Translations under genes and position numbers: made by a program
The notes under the pieces: model-generated
Databases searched by the model: none
Told to the model about the DNA's origin: nothing
Seen by the model: the letters and a program-made list of their open reading frames with translations, nothing else
In this document: positions 53,422 to 64,000 of the stretch, in pieces
Numbering within the stretch: the first letter of the stretch is position 1
How the letters are laid out: every line of letters begins with the position of its first letter
Assembly (NCBI GenBank): GCA_024734495.1
Contig: JALMQS010000153.1
Span: 15,406,174-15,470,173 of the forward strand
DNA from: Forficula auricularia
Lineage: Eukaryota; Arthropoda; Insecta; Dermaptera; Forficulidae
Reading direction: 5' to 3'
DNA: 64,000 bases

Positions 53422-53950
53422 TTAAGGTAGTTCTTTCACAAATGCAAAAATTCAATAAGTATTTGCAACTTGGAATATAAGTCATTAAAAGCATAATACA
53501 CACACTCTTAAAATTTGAAGACGATTTATAACACCAAACATGAAATAATTGCAATTAAAAATGACATTTTTAACATAGACAGGGAAAGGGTGGGGATATG
53601 ATCATTATTTTACTTTTTTTCTTTGAAGGACTTTCACCATTTTGATGAAAAACTAATATTTGTTAGAATAATAAACTAAATAACTTGAAAAAAAAATGAA
53701 ATTATTTACCACGTAGTTTTGATAAAAACAAAAAAAAACATTTGGGCGATTATTTTTAGTGGAGGGGATATAAGCACAAAGGCTTGGAAACGATCCGACT
53801 AGGATGTGTGTATCCATATAGAGATTTGGTAGTGTGAGTGGACAGTCACTTTAAAAAAACATAACCTAAAATTTTAGTTCCGTTCATATTTATAGAGTGG
53901 TTACGAGGCTAAAACTTTTTGTGTGGATTGTCGCGAAAGAACCTCCTTAA
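53422..53950 (-). mobile_element. F1 MITE, full length, inverted
   Basis: Reverse orientation of the family: begins TTAAGGTAGTTCTTTCAC and ends CGAAAGAACCTCCTTAA. No coding frame. Confidence 0.87.
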
Positions 53951-55195
53951 GGACAACTTTGATTATTTTAATGATCGCAACCATTTATTTAATCTTATTC
54001 TATAATATTTTGAACTGTAGAACAGTAAATTTTTCTTTTTATTTCCTTTTCGAACTACATCCTCTTACTATATTGCTTTGTCTGAATTATGTTTATTAGA
54101 AAAGCATGTTTTAATTTTGCCTTAGCTAAGCCAGGGTGAGGGGAAAGAAGATACCTGAACAAATCAGTTGCTCAGCCACCGAAACCCCCCATAAAAATCT
54201 ATACCTACGCCACTGCCATGTGGGTAATTATCCTTAGGTTAGGAACCGCAGCCATATAGTTTCCAAAAACCAAAGCAAAAATTAATATTTAATTTACTTT
54301 TAAATATGTATTTTTCATTCATTTTACTTTTTAGATACCATTTAGTTTGACCTATATTTATAATGGTTATCCATTTACAATCTAAACAATTAAATTTTTA
54401 ATGTATCTTAATAAAATTAGATTTTATTTCATTTAACCAATAAAAAAGAAGAATCTAAGTACCTAAAACCAGTAAGGTTTTAATTTTACTATATAAATTT
54501 GTTAAATCTAAGCTATTTGATTTCCACTTGATTGAATTGGCAAAGAAAATAAAATAAACTAAAAGAATATTGGAAAATGTCATTCTATTTGTGCTGTGAT
54601 TATATTTACTACGGGGAACAAAATAAATTGAATGACTTCCTTCGGAAGTTTATTGGTTATTTAACAACCCTCAAACTGCAGTAAACCCCAAGTGCAAAAG
54701 GAAAGGGGGATGATTTATGATAAGATACTGAGGAAGCATTCGAAAAGAAGGATACGGTTACTGCTTATATTATTATCCTTAAGGGAGAATTAGGTCAGAG
54801 CCCTATAATGTGAGGATATTGCAGCGATTTGGATCAAATGGTATTTTTATGGAAATCCCCATCATACAATGTATTATATAAATCATATTATATTGGATAT
54901 TTACGATCTAGGTAAATTAAGATATAAAATTTAATAAAAATTTTTTTTTTAGAATAAATCATGACGGAAGATGTTGGAAATTAATTTTTAATCTCACCGA
55001 GAATACAAGGGTTGAATTAACACAAAATTTTTCGTTATTATTATTTATTTATTGTTTGACTTATTCATTTTTAGAAATGTTCTTTAATGCGGCATTTGCA
55101 TTTTTTTTTAATCTGTGTGTCTGTTTTTTTTTTCTATGTAACTGGACATTATGAAAACAAATAATAACAATGCTCGACAAAAATTAAACAAAATT
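53951..55195. other. AT-rich, one hAT-type end
   Basis: No gene seen. Around 54185-54218 the sequence CCCCCCATAAAAATCTATAC then CTACGCCACTG is a typical hAT right end; the left end may be CAGGGTGAGGGGAAAG near 54132. Confidence 0.45.
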
Positions 55196-55260
55196 TCATC
55201 CTCGTAAACCGGTAAAGTTTTATACTCTGATTTTCATGCAATTTCCCGATTTCCTACAAC

Positions 55261-55713
55261 ACGTCAGAGTTTTGAGATATTATCGGTCAAAACGACGAAA
55301 AAGGACATTTTGACCTATTTTATAGTCCTATTAGATATTAAACACCAATATTTGAAATCAAAATAGTTTGTTGACTTAATAGAAAACAGCTTCCTCTTTG
55401 ATTTTCAAATTAACACTTCTTTTTAGCTCAGTTAGAACTCGAGTTATAACCTAAAAACTAAAACCATATGTTTTTATCTAAGTTTATTATACTTTATAAT
55501 CATGTAGTTTTAGTTTTTTAGTTATAACTCGAGTTCTAATTAAGCTAATAACAAGTGTTAAATTGAAAATCAAAGAGGAAGCTGTTTTCTATTACTATAA
55601 CAAAATATTTTGATTTCACATATTGCAGTTTAATATTTTATAGGACTCGAAAATAGGTCAAAATGGCCTTTTTCGTCATTTTGACCGATATAATATCTCA
55701 AAACTCTGATGTG
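55261..55713. mobile_element. foldback element
   Basis: Left arm CGTCAGAGTTTTGAGATATT and onward through ACTCGAGTTATAAC; right arm mirrored (GTTATAACTCGAGTTCTAAT ... AATATCTCAAAACTCTGATG). Arms of about 200 bp around an AT-rich centre. Confidence 0.82.
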
Positions 55714-55864
55714 ATACGGTAATACCATGTATTAACATATGGATCATCAATTGCTTTTTACTTTGTTTTCTATTCGAGATGAAAAAGAATTTTTATAATG
55801 TTTTTTTGGCATTGTCAAAGGAGACAGAAAGTAACTATTTTTTGAACTACTTTCATTGACTTTT

Positions 55865-55935
55865 TGTTACCCTGAAGAAGGAGAGAATAAATCTCCGAAA
55901 CGTCGGTTTAACAAATAAATGTAAAATAATAAAAC
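55865..55935. repeat. single arm of the CGACGTTTCGG repeat
   Basis: TTACCCTGAAGAAGGAGAGA followed by TCTCCGAAACGTCGG; related to 41340-41400 and 63775-63830. Confidence 0.65.
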
Positions 55936-55994
55936 CTCTATAGTCTTATTTTTTACAACCACCGTGGACTGCTTTCATCAACATCCAATTGAAT

Positions 55995-56280
55995 ACCATG
56001 TATTTTGTTCTGATGAGATAAAATCAATAATCCCTCCAAAGGCTTCATTTATACGAAATACACGATTTTCTAAGACTCAACACCCCTAAGAAATCAAAAT
56101 CCCTAAGACATCTAGAGACTGCAACCCTCTTCCTCCGATCCCAGCAACATATAACCTTCAATCTTTCAAGACACGCATCAACAGATACATTCAACTCCGA
56201 CCTAATCCCTATATCTCTTCTACAAGGGTCAACCGTTGACTACAGAGGTTGTACCTTTTTGGTGCAACTTCTTTTATCAA
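55995..56280 (+). repeat. LINE (family A) 3' fragment
   Basis: TGTTCTGATGAGATAAAATC, TCTAGAGACTGCAACCCTCT and the tail GAGGTTGTACCTTTTTGGTG place it at the 3' end of family A. Frames broken. Confidence 0.75.
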
Positions 56281-56815
56281 TATATAAAAAAAGTAAATCC
56301 ACTTATTTTCTACGATAAAAAATAAATTAATAGAGATATCTAGACACATTTTTTAAATGATAGTATTCTTAGGCGGATTAGCAATAATTTCATTTTATAT
56401 AGATTCACTTTGAATCAGTTTTCCGGCTAGGATACGTCCGGTTCGGGCCGATTTTCCGACGATTAGGTTTCATGCTTATGAATACCTAACCTTTAACGCC
56501 AAAAATCCCGAAAGATGGCAGCAAACGAATGCTATACTTCAAATTCAAACCAAAGATTTAGACATAAAGATTCACAAGATAGCAGCACATAACGGCAACG
56601 CCTGTATTTAGACAATTATTTATGATCAGAAGCACTCAGATTGCATTCTCCAGGCTTTCATTAAGTTGATTTTTATTTATTTTCTAAGTGTTGGTATTTT
56701 AAAGGCTCCACGATTCCAGCCGTGTTGCCTGAATCCTGCACCCCATTCCAATGAACATTATTGGATAGTTGAAAAGTTTTTATATTGCCGAGATTAGCAG
56801 AGTTGTTGATTCATA

Positions 56816-57185
56816 AATAGAAACAAAGAGGTTGTCCTCTGCTTGATGCAAATAAACATACACACATATGTATCGAAATTATATATCTGTATATATATAT
56901 TATTTATTTGTTGTAGACTATAGTTTTGAAAGCTTAGCCCTCATCATCAGTCTTTTTAATTATAAATATTATTTTTCATGGGATTCAAAAATTTTCAATA
57001 TCCACTCTATACTGATCCCATGAAAAATAATATTTATAGATTAAAAAAGACTGATGATGAGGGCCAAGCCTTCGAAACTATAGACTCAAACAAATAAATA
57101 ATATATATACAGATATATAATTTCGATATATAATGTGTGTATGTTTATTTGCATTAAGCAGAGGACAACCTCTTTTTTTCTCTTT
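56816..57185. mobile_element. two-armed foldback with GTTGTCCTCTGCTTGATG arms
   Basis: Left arm AGAAACAAAGAGGTTGTCCT ... CATCATCAGTCTTTTT ... TTTTTCATGGGAT; right arm is the mirror, ending AGAGGACAACCTCTTTTTTT. Fragments of these arms occur at about 5330, 17440, 17830, 21240, 34040, 35690 and 58080. Confidence 0.85.
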
Positions 57186-57189
57186 ATAT

Positions 57190-58255
57190 ATATAATATTG
57201 GATAGAGAAGGAGCTAAAGAGAGACAGGGAAAGTTGTTAGAAACGCAAAGGCTATAGTCACAGTATTACCAGTATAATTATAAGCTGACCAGTATAATAA
57301 TTAATTTGATCTGAATATTTAAATTTCATTTATTTCCTATTATTTTATTTTGGAAACATCATTTCAAAATGAAATAAGATTGGTGGAAAATTCTTTATCG
57401 AACTCTCATGATTTCTAACTATTTAAATAATTCAACAAGCTCTCCAAATAGATTAAAAGAGGCATTCACGAGAAATAAAACGTCTCTGAAATAGCTCGCT
57501 CACATATCTGGAATGCTTTTGCCTGGTATCAATTGGGAATCCTATCACGTCAAAGGATCAAGTTAGCAGCAGCCAACTGAAATAAAGCTTGTTATTAAGT
57601 GCGATGTGGATATGAGGTGAAGGGCTCAAGGAGAAAGGGTACTCTAGATACTGAGATAAGTAGAAAAAGCTTTCAATTATGCTTTGAGGAAAGCTTTTAA
57701 TCAACATGTTTTGAAACTCCAGGTATTCATGTTTATAGAATAGTTCGTTTTGAAAATAATAATAATAATTGGTTTTAAATCATTTTATACTTAATTAATT
57801 AAAAAAAAATAGCCTAATTTGAACACATCACTTGAATATTAATACAATATCAGTAATAAGCTGACCTAGTGCGAGTTATAATTTGCAAAAAACTTGAGAT
57901 ATCAAATTCATTTTTATTTGACGTTAATAAAAGTAGAGATTGAGGGAATTTGTAGATTTTTAAATAATTTTAAATTAAGCCATTTCTAAACGCCGTTTGA
58001 TACAAAAAATCATCTAAAGATGACTACTTAGGGCTCTCTTTCATTATCATATCCATCAAAAAGATCTCATTTTCCAAAGAGAAATCAATGAGGTTGTCCT
58101 CTGCTTGATGGAAATAAACATAATGTGACCAGCTTACTATTATAACAAAACTTATTTACTATCTGGTATTTCAATTCATGAGAAATAACAGATAAAATAT
58201 CTCTAATTAAAAAGACTAATGATGAAGGTCAAATCTTCGAAAGTATAGTCTCATG
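57190..58255. other. AT-rich, no gene
   Basis: A fragment of the foldback arm is at 58075-58125 and GATGAAGGTCAAATCTTCGA near 58220. Nothing else was recognised. Confidence 0.45.
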
Positions 58256-58263
58256 TCTCGTTG

Positions 58264-58846
58264 AAGTAAAACCCCGTTTTTAGTAAGAACGGGTTCTTAC
58301 TAGTTAAAATGCGTTTCACTTTGTGGCAACTAGAATTTATTGATGTTGGTTGAGTTTGGTTCAAAGGTCTAGAATCTTCATTTTCGACCTTCCGCCTCAT
58401 TTTGGGTGTTTATTTTCAAAAATTTTTAAACGAAAATGTCAAAAATTTGAAGCAACCTTGTAGTGGATGTAATTTTTGACATTTTCGTTTAAAATTTCTT
58501 TAAAATAAACACCCAAAATGAGACGGAAGGTCAAAAATGAAAGATTCTAGATCTTTGATCCAAACTCATCAGTAAACTGTAGTTGCCACAAAGGTATTTA
58601 ATTTTTTAAACGAAAATGTCAAAAATTACATCCTCTACAAATTTGTTTCTTATTTTTGAAAGTTTCGTTTAAAAATTTTTCAAAATAAACACCCAAAATC
58701 AGGCGGAAGGTCAAAAATGAAGATTCTAGACCGTTGAACCAAATTCAACTAACATCAGTAAATTCTAGTTGCCACAAAGGTATTCAGTGAAACACGTTTT
58801 AACTAGTAAGAACCCGTTCTTACTAATAACTGGATTTTACTGCAAC
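58264..58846. mobile_element. inverted-repeat element with GTAAGAACGGGTTCTTAC ends
   Basis: Ends GTTGAAGTAAAACCCCGTTT and the inverted mirror near 58800-58846, each containing the palindrome GTAAGAACGGGTTCTTAC (right arm GTAAGAACCCGTTCTTAC). Inside, the block CGACCTTCCGCCTCATTTTG with AAACGAAAATGTCAAAAAT alternates in both orientations, so several stems can form. Confidence 0.8.
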
Positions 58847-58849
58847 ATA

Positions 58850-60215
58850 TTGTCACTAATTTTGAACGGAATCCTAAAAAGTAAAAGTAATTCTTAATTA
58901 TACTGTTTTTGATCTCAGACAAACATATGTACAGTCCAAAGCAGGGCCGGATTTAAGCATCTAGGCTACTTAGGCTGCAGTCTATGGTCCCGCACCAATA
59001 TGTATATCGTATGTGAATTTTCTATAATTGTATAATAAACTTTAAACGTTTATTTTTAAGTTTTTAATTGTATAATTTCTGAAAATGAGTTTTTTGTAGG
59101 TTAATTTAAAAACAAATATTTTCTTCTGTAGGACCCGCGCCACAGGTCTAGCCTAGGGGCCCACAGTTCCTAAATACGGCCTTGGTCCAGAGGCTGAATA
59201 TGTTCTTAGAGGTTTAAAATAGTGATAATTCTTTTTTTTAACCCTTTCCAATACTTCAATTATATAAGCTCAGAAATTTATACAAATTTCCTTCGTAATT
59301 TTATTATTTCAACGAAAATTCATTAAACAAATAATAGCTGATTTTGAGAAGATATATTTCTTGCTTCCTGCCACCGGAAGTTGCCATTTTCACTGAATGT
59401 TTTTGCAAGATAAGAATTTCGAATTAAATGAGGATGAAACAGACCGGATGTTTTCTGACAGGGCGCCTATCTTATGACATTCCCTTTGTTTCTTTCCATT
59501 GCCCGTAATTTGTTCTTTTTAGGCTGGCTCCTGGCTGACCCAAATCCACCATCAGCCTGCTAATTTCTTTAGAAATCCATAAAACCCTACTAGGCAGCAT
59601 TTAGAGATTTAGACAAGACAATATCAGAAATTATCCAGCTCATTGAAATCTTGAAAAGTGAATATTAAATCGATTTTCAAAGTTCCGTTCAAAACTAAAA
59701 CTAGATTGTATGTTTCTTTTTGCCGAATTTTTATGAATTAAAGGAGACAATAAAAGAGTTTATCTTCGGCGTTAAATCTTCATTTTTCAGTTGCTTTACC
59801 TAAAGAACTAGCTTGCATTTGAATGCTTTTCAAACATGTTCGTAATGATCTGGTCTTTTTCTTATAAAGATAAATTTAAATCGGTTAAGTGTTTGGTTAT
59901 ATCAACCAAGAAAGATAAATGCTGCAACCATAATGGATCGGAAAACAAGCTTGTGTCTTGATTTTTAATTTATAAAAACTGACATCTTTCAAATCCCAGA
60001 ATTGCTTGAGAATCTTGGAGCAAGATAACCAACGTACTTCGGTATAGTAGGACAAACCTGAATATGAACTATCTAACTCACTTAAGAAAGCAGTGAATTA
60101 TCGCTGATTTAAGCACGAAGTTTTGTTTAATAATAGCAAAAAAAGAGTATAATTAAAAAAAACGTTTAGCGAATTTTACCTATCTTATTTTTATTCTGAG
60201 TCGGTTTGTTATTAC
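58850..60215. other. AT-rich, hAT-type end fragment only
   Basis: CAGGGCCGGATTTAAGCATC near 58944 and CCTAAATACGGCCTTGG near 59165 look like opposed ends of a short hAT-type element of about 235 bp. The remainder holds no recognisable gene. Confidence 0.45.
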
Positions 60216-60217
60216 TT

Positions 60218-60940
60218 TACCATACAGGGTATGGTCAAGTATTGTAATCGTGCATGAAAAAAGTGGGTTTTTTCCTTCTTTTTTTTCGAAATATCTCAAA
60301 AACGGCTGAAACTATTTTGATTACAAAAATTGAGCGAAACCATGGCATTTCGGTCGACAAAAAAGCTCTAATAAGTGAACACGAAAAAATTATATTTTTT
60401 GAGATAATAATTGTTTTGTCAAAATGTCTGTTAGTCTGGTTGTTAATCTGTCTATAACTTTTAAGGAGTTCGGTGTTGGTTCTAGGTGAAACATTTTAAT
60501 ATAATAATAAAACTAAGATACGAGGTAGGTTTGTGAAACCTACCTCGTATCTTAGTTTTATTGTGTTAATCTGTCTGTTAGTCTGTTAGTCTGTGCGTTA
60601 CCAAATTTTTGTGGACGAGCTAGCTCAAAAAGTAGTTTGAATATCGAAACCAAATTGCACACGTAGTTTTGGTCAATTGAGATTAAGATTTGGTGCATAT
60701 CGACCCAAAATTAAGGGGATTGGAGGGGGGTTAAAATTTAAAAATCTAGGCTATTTGAGCAAAGTCAACCAAATTTTGTATACATAATCAGTGGGACCTC
60801 AGAAGACTAAAAATGCAAAAACTAATTGCCCAAATGTGGGGGGGGAGGGTGTAGAGGTCAAAAAATGAAAATCTAGGCCCTTGTACCAAATTTTGTATAC
60901 ATAATCAGCGGGACCCTAGAAGTCTCTCTCCCTCCCCTAC
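60218..60940 (+). repeat. dispersed repeat R3, copy 1
   Basis: Begins ACCATACAGGGTATGGTCAA, with ATATCTCAAAAACGGCTGAA, GTTTTGTCAAAATGTCTGTT and GTTACCAAATTTTTGTGGAC; runs to the C-rich segment before the 295-bp tandem repeat. The second copy is at 62337-62917. A hairpin element is inserted at about 60460-60565. Confidence 0.75.
60506..60562. repeat. perfect 27-bp stem hairpin inside R3
   Basis: AATAAAACTAAGATACGAGG plus TAGGTTT, a 3-nt loop GTG, then the exact inverse. Just upstream, GGTTCTAGGTGAAAC is the inverse of a sequence beside the hairpin at 24462-24542, so the two belong to one type of element. Confidence 0.88.
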
Positions 60941-61632
60941 ATGATTATAAATAATTTTATTAAATATTAAATATAAGTGAGGGGCCAGGTTGTATGGTAA
61001 AGTCAAGTGGATGACCACATCAGAACACGTCAGCTTATTTTTATAATAGAGTTGACATCTCCGATAAGTAAATCTATATCCAAACTATTACCAGTTACAG
61101 AGGCTGTATTAGCCAATCTAATTTGTTTTGTTAAGATTTTAAGAATAAAATTTCAATAATGAATTTCATTTTGATTGAAGATTATACTTTTATCATATTC
61201 GACCGGAAATATTTTTATTTTTTAAGATTACCTACATGATTATAAATAATTTTATTAAATATTAAATATAAGTGAGGGGCCAGGTTGTATGGTAAAGTCA
61301 AGTGGATGACCACATCAGAACACGTCAGCTTATTTTTATAATAGAGTTGACATCTCCGATAAGTAAATCTATATCCAAACTATTACCAGTTACAGAGGCT
61401 GTATTAGCCAATCTAATTTGTTTTGTTAAGATTTTAAGAATAAAATTTCAATAATGAATTTCATTTTAGATTGAAGATTATATTTTCTATCATATTCGAC
61501 CGGAAATATTTTTATTTTTTAAGATTACCTACATGATTATAAATAATTTTATTAAATATTAAATATAAGTGAGGGGCCAGGTTGTATGGTAAAGTCAAGT
61601 GGATGACCACATCAGAACACGTCAGCTTATTT
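60936..61632 (+). repeat. tandem repeat, period about 295 bp, 2.4 copies
   Basis: Units start with CCTACATGATTATAAATAAT at 60936, 61231 and 61528. Each includes GAGGGGCCAGGTTGTATGG, GACCACATCAGAACACGTC and TTCGACCGGAAATATTTTT. Units 1 and 2 differ at very few positions, indicating recent duplication; the third stops at CAGCTTATTT. A truncated unit lies at 62918-63022 after R3 copy 2. Confidence 0.92.
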
Positions 61633-62336
61633 ATTATTGTGTGCCGATATATTGGCCGGGCCGCAAAAATGGGCCGCGAGTTTGACACCTATGCTCTAAA
61701 TCTTTGAATATCTTTATTATATTTTAAAGCATAATTTCAATATTAAACGTTAAATTTGTAAAGTTTGAATTTCTTGTACTACCCCCTCCTTCTTTTTTCC
61801 TAAACTAACTTCGCAACAATATCCAAGAAAACTTTTCCTGGTCGTTCTGCGTGTGTTAATCAGTGGTGAGAAAACTAAGTGATGCAATGAATGGATTATT
61901 ATAATACATTTCAAGTTTCGTTCCTATAGGCTTTTCTCGGCTTTTCTATTAGAAAATTATAGAATGCAAATCTTCGTGAAGTGGGTTAAGAAAACTTCGA
62001 ACAAAGTAAACAGATTATTAAGGCAAATAATTGTTCTTCTTTAAATATGAAAATGTTTAAACGGCCTCGGCTCGTTCATTTTACTTAACTTTCTAACAAC
62101 TTCTACATTAGCTTCAATAATTTGGTGTTAAATTTTGTGATTAAATGGTCTCAGATTTTCAATATTATGAATTGGTAAAATTTCATAAAGAGCTAGCTCC
62201 TTCTAAATTATTAGCAGTTCATCCAATGGCATGGCCATATTTAAGGACTTATAGAATTTGACAAGAAATAAATTCGATATTAAGATGTTTTTATACATTT
62301 ATATATACCGGGTGTTTGTTATTTCTTTTTTTTTTA
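61633..62336. other. AT-rich, hAT-type end only
   Basis: GGGCCGCGAGTTTGACACCT then ATGCTCTAAATC near 61670-61700 is a typical hAT end. A counterpart, AGGCATGTCAAAGATACGAC, is at 45635 but is unconnected. Confidence 0.45.
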
Positions 62337-63022
62337 CTTTACCATACAGGGTATGGTCAGGTATTGTAATCGTGCATAAAAAAAAGTATTTTTTTGCTTC
62401 ATTTTTTAAAATATCTCAAAAACGGCTGAAACTATTTAGATTAAAAAAATTGGGCGATACCATGGCATTTCGGTCTACAAAAAAGTCCTTAAAACTAAAC
62501 ATCGAAAAAACTATATTTTTTGAGATAATAATTGTTTTGTCAAAATGTCTGTTAGTCTGTCTGTGCGTTACCAAATTTTTGTGGACGAGCTAGCTTAAAA
62601 ACTAGAGTGAATATCAAAACCAAATTTCACACGTAGTTTTGGTGCATTGAGATTAAGAGCTGATTAGATTTTGGTGCATATCGACCCAAAATTAAGGGAG
62701 TTGGGGGGGGGGGGTTAAAAATTAAAAATCTAGGCCATTTGAGCAGACTCAACCAAATTTTGTATACATATTAGTGGACCCCCAGAAGTCTAAAAATGCA
62801 AAATGGGGGGGAGGGGAAGGCAAAAATGAAAATATAGGTCTATGAACCAAATTCAACCAAATTTTGTATACATAATCATTGGGCCCCCATAAGTCTAAAA
62901 ATGCAAAAACTAACCCCCTACATGATTATAAATAATTTTATTAAATATTAAATATAAGAGAGGTGTCAGGGTATATGGTAAAGTCAAGTTGATGGCCACA
63001 TCAGAACGTGTCAGATTATTTT
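62337..63022 (+). repeat. dispersed repeat R3, copy 2, with partial 295-bp unit
   Basis: Same order as copy 1 (GGGTATGGTCAGGTATTGTA, CTCAAAAACGGCTGAAACTA, GTTACCAAATTTTTGTGGAC, a G run) followed by one truncated unit of the tandem repeat. No hairpin insert here. Confidence 0.78.
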
Positions 63023-63480
63023 CTTATATATTTTAAAATTTTCATTAACAGTATATTTTGACAGGCCCAAAGGGGAGAGTTCGTCTTAGTATTTAAGCAA
63101 AAAAAAAAAAAAAATATTTGTTCACTCTGCTTAAAAAATGGAGAAAAATCATTTTCAACAATAATTTGTTTTCAATCTGTCTGTATATCCGTGTGTCCGA
63201 CTCCCGATACCCATGATAACTCAAGAACAGAAAGTAGTAGAAATGTCCAGATCTGTTCTTGTACCAAAATATTTGTATTTTCAATGCGGAGAATCGTTTT
63301 GATTTTGGGGTTTTTAGCTTCAGAACTTATGGTTCATAACTTGTGACATTGATTGTGGCCATAGGTTCCGTAGTCTTCATCTGAGGACCCTGTGAAAATT
63401 TGAGTAAAATAAAAATAAAAACATTAGTAGGTACTTAATTTTATTTATTTTCTTAGAAAGACGGACTGGTAAGCGAAAAT

Positions 63481-63870
63481 AAGTAGGTTATAATGAAAGG
63501 CAGTCCATAGATTATTTAAATTTTAATCAAATTCCTACGTTTCGGAGACCTTTTCTCTCTTTCTTCAGGGTATTCACCTATTGAATAGTTATTGATGGGT
63601 GAGTATAACTCAGCTCCATTTGTCTCTCTTTTCAGTAACAACAACAATATTACAATACTTTTCAACATTTAGTCAACTTAACTTAATGTTGAAAAGTATT
63701 GTAATATTGTTGTTATCACTGAAAAGAGACAAATGGGATGATATACTACCCATCAATAACTATTCAATAGGGTGAATACCCTGAAGAAAGAGAGAAAAAG
63801 GCTCCGAAACGTAGGCATTTGAATAAAATTTAAATAATTTATGAATTGCTCTTCATTATAACCTACTTAA
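63481..63870. mobile_element. two-armed foldback, CTACGTTTCGG type
   Basis: Left arm AAGTAGGTTATAATGAAAGG ... CTACGTTTCGGAGACC ... CAATATTACAATACTTTTCA; right arm mirrored to TATAACCTACTT. Arms of about 190 bp and a very short centre. Confidence 0.88.
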
Positions 63871-63964
63871 TTCGTAGGTACAGATTTTATCTTTAAATTT
63901 TTTGAGAAACTCCAACTACCTCTGGGGCTAAATAAATCACATGAATCCCCCAAAAAGGGCAATT

Positions 63965-64000
63965 TCTAGCCAAGGGCGGATCCAGGAATTTTTTATGGGG
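63965..64000. repeat. hAT-type end running off the window
   Basis: CCAAGGGCGGATCCAGGAAT and TTTTTTATGGGG resemble the outer end of hAT elements (CAGNGGCGGATCCAGG). The other end would be beyond 64000. Confidence 0.5.

Noticed and set aside
60936..61632. CRISPR-like array
   Set aside because: The unit is about 295 bp with no short repeat/spacer pattern, in a eukaryotic genome.
62258..62593. 111-codon plus-strand frame
   Set aside because: It lies in the dispersed repeat R3; the equivalent frame at 60254-60457 differs in length and is broken elsewhere. No recognisable domain.

Overview
This is a eukaryotic, AT-rich, transposon-dense window. Introns with GT..AG borders, a gene spread over about 36 kb, tRNA-derived SINEs, non-LTR and Ty3/Gypsy fragments, mariner, hAT and Harbinger-type elements all point to an arthropod, most likely an insect. 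A hemipteran such as a planthopper is my guess from the style of the repeats, but the sequence alone does not settle it.

One host gene is clear. It lies on the minus strand from about 52650 (5' side) to the stop codon at 17059-17061. I could chain 17 exons, all with consensus splice borders and fully compatible phases, giving an open frame of 1360 codons plus stop. Its 5' start is either just upstream of 52650 or outside the window. The product is a NACHT-LRR (NOD-like receptor, NLR) protein: a Ser/Pro-rich N-terminus, a P-loop (GHAGSGKTT, about residues 166-174), a Walker B motif (LLFVLDGYDE, about 252-261), a winged-helix/helical region ending in a PTFAEFLAAYY segment (about 508-519), then C-terminal leucine-rich repeats (about 630-1340) interrupted by Gly/Ser-rich linkers. 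Drosophila is generally described as having no NLRs, so this gene is the main biological interest of the window.

Region by region: 1-17 kb is intergenic and holds MITEs, SINEs, a degenerate LINE family and long AT-rich stretches. 17-52.7 kb is the NLR-like gene; its introns hold most of the recognisable transposons (LINE relics, Gypsy pieces, hAT, Tc1/mariner-like MITE, Harbinger MITEs, long hairpins). 52.7-64 kb has no recognisable exon; it holds a retroposed tRNA-like SINE with a 17-bp target duplication, further MITEs, several foldback elements and a tandem repeat of about 295 bp.

Many insertions can be read at base resolution from target-site duplications (8 bp for hAT and one 155-bp MITE family; TA for mariner/Tc1; TAA/TGA for Harbinger; 10-17 bp for SINEs and one LINE). 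Several are nested, which gives a relative chronology. No canonical tRNA or rRNA gene, CRISPR array, or second complete host gene was found.
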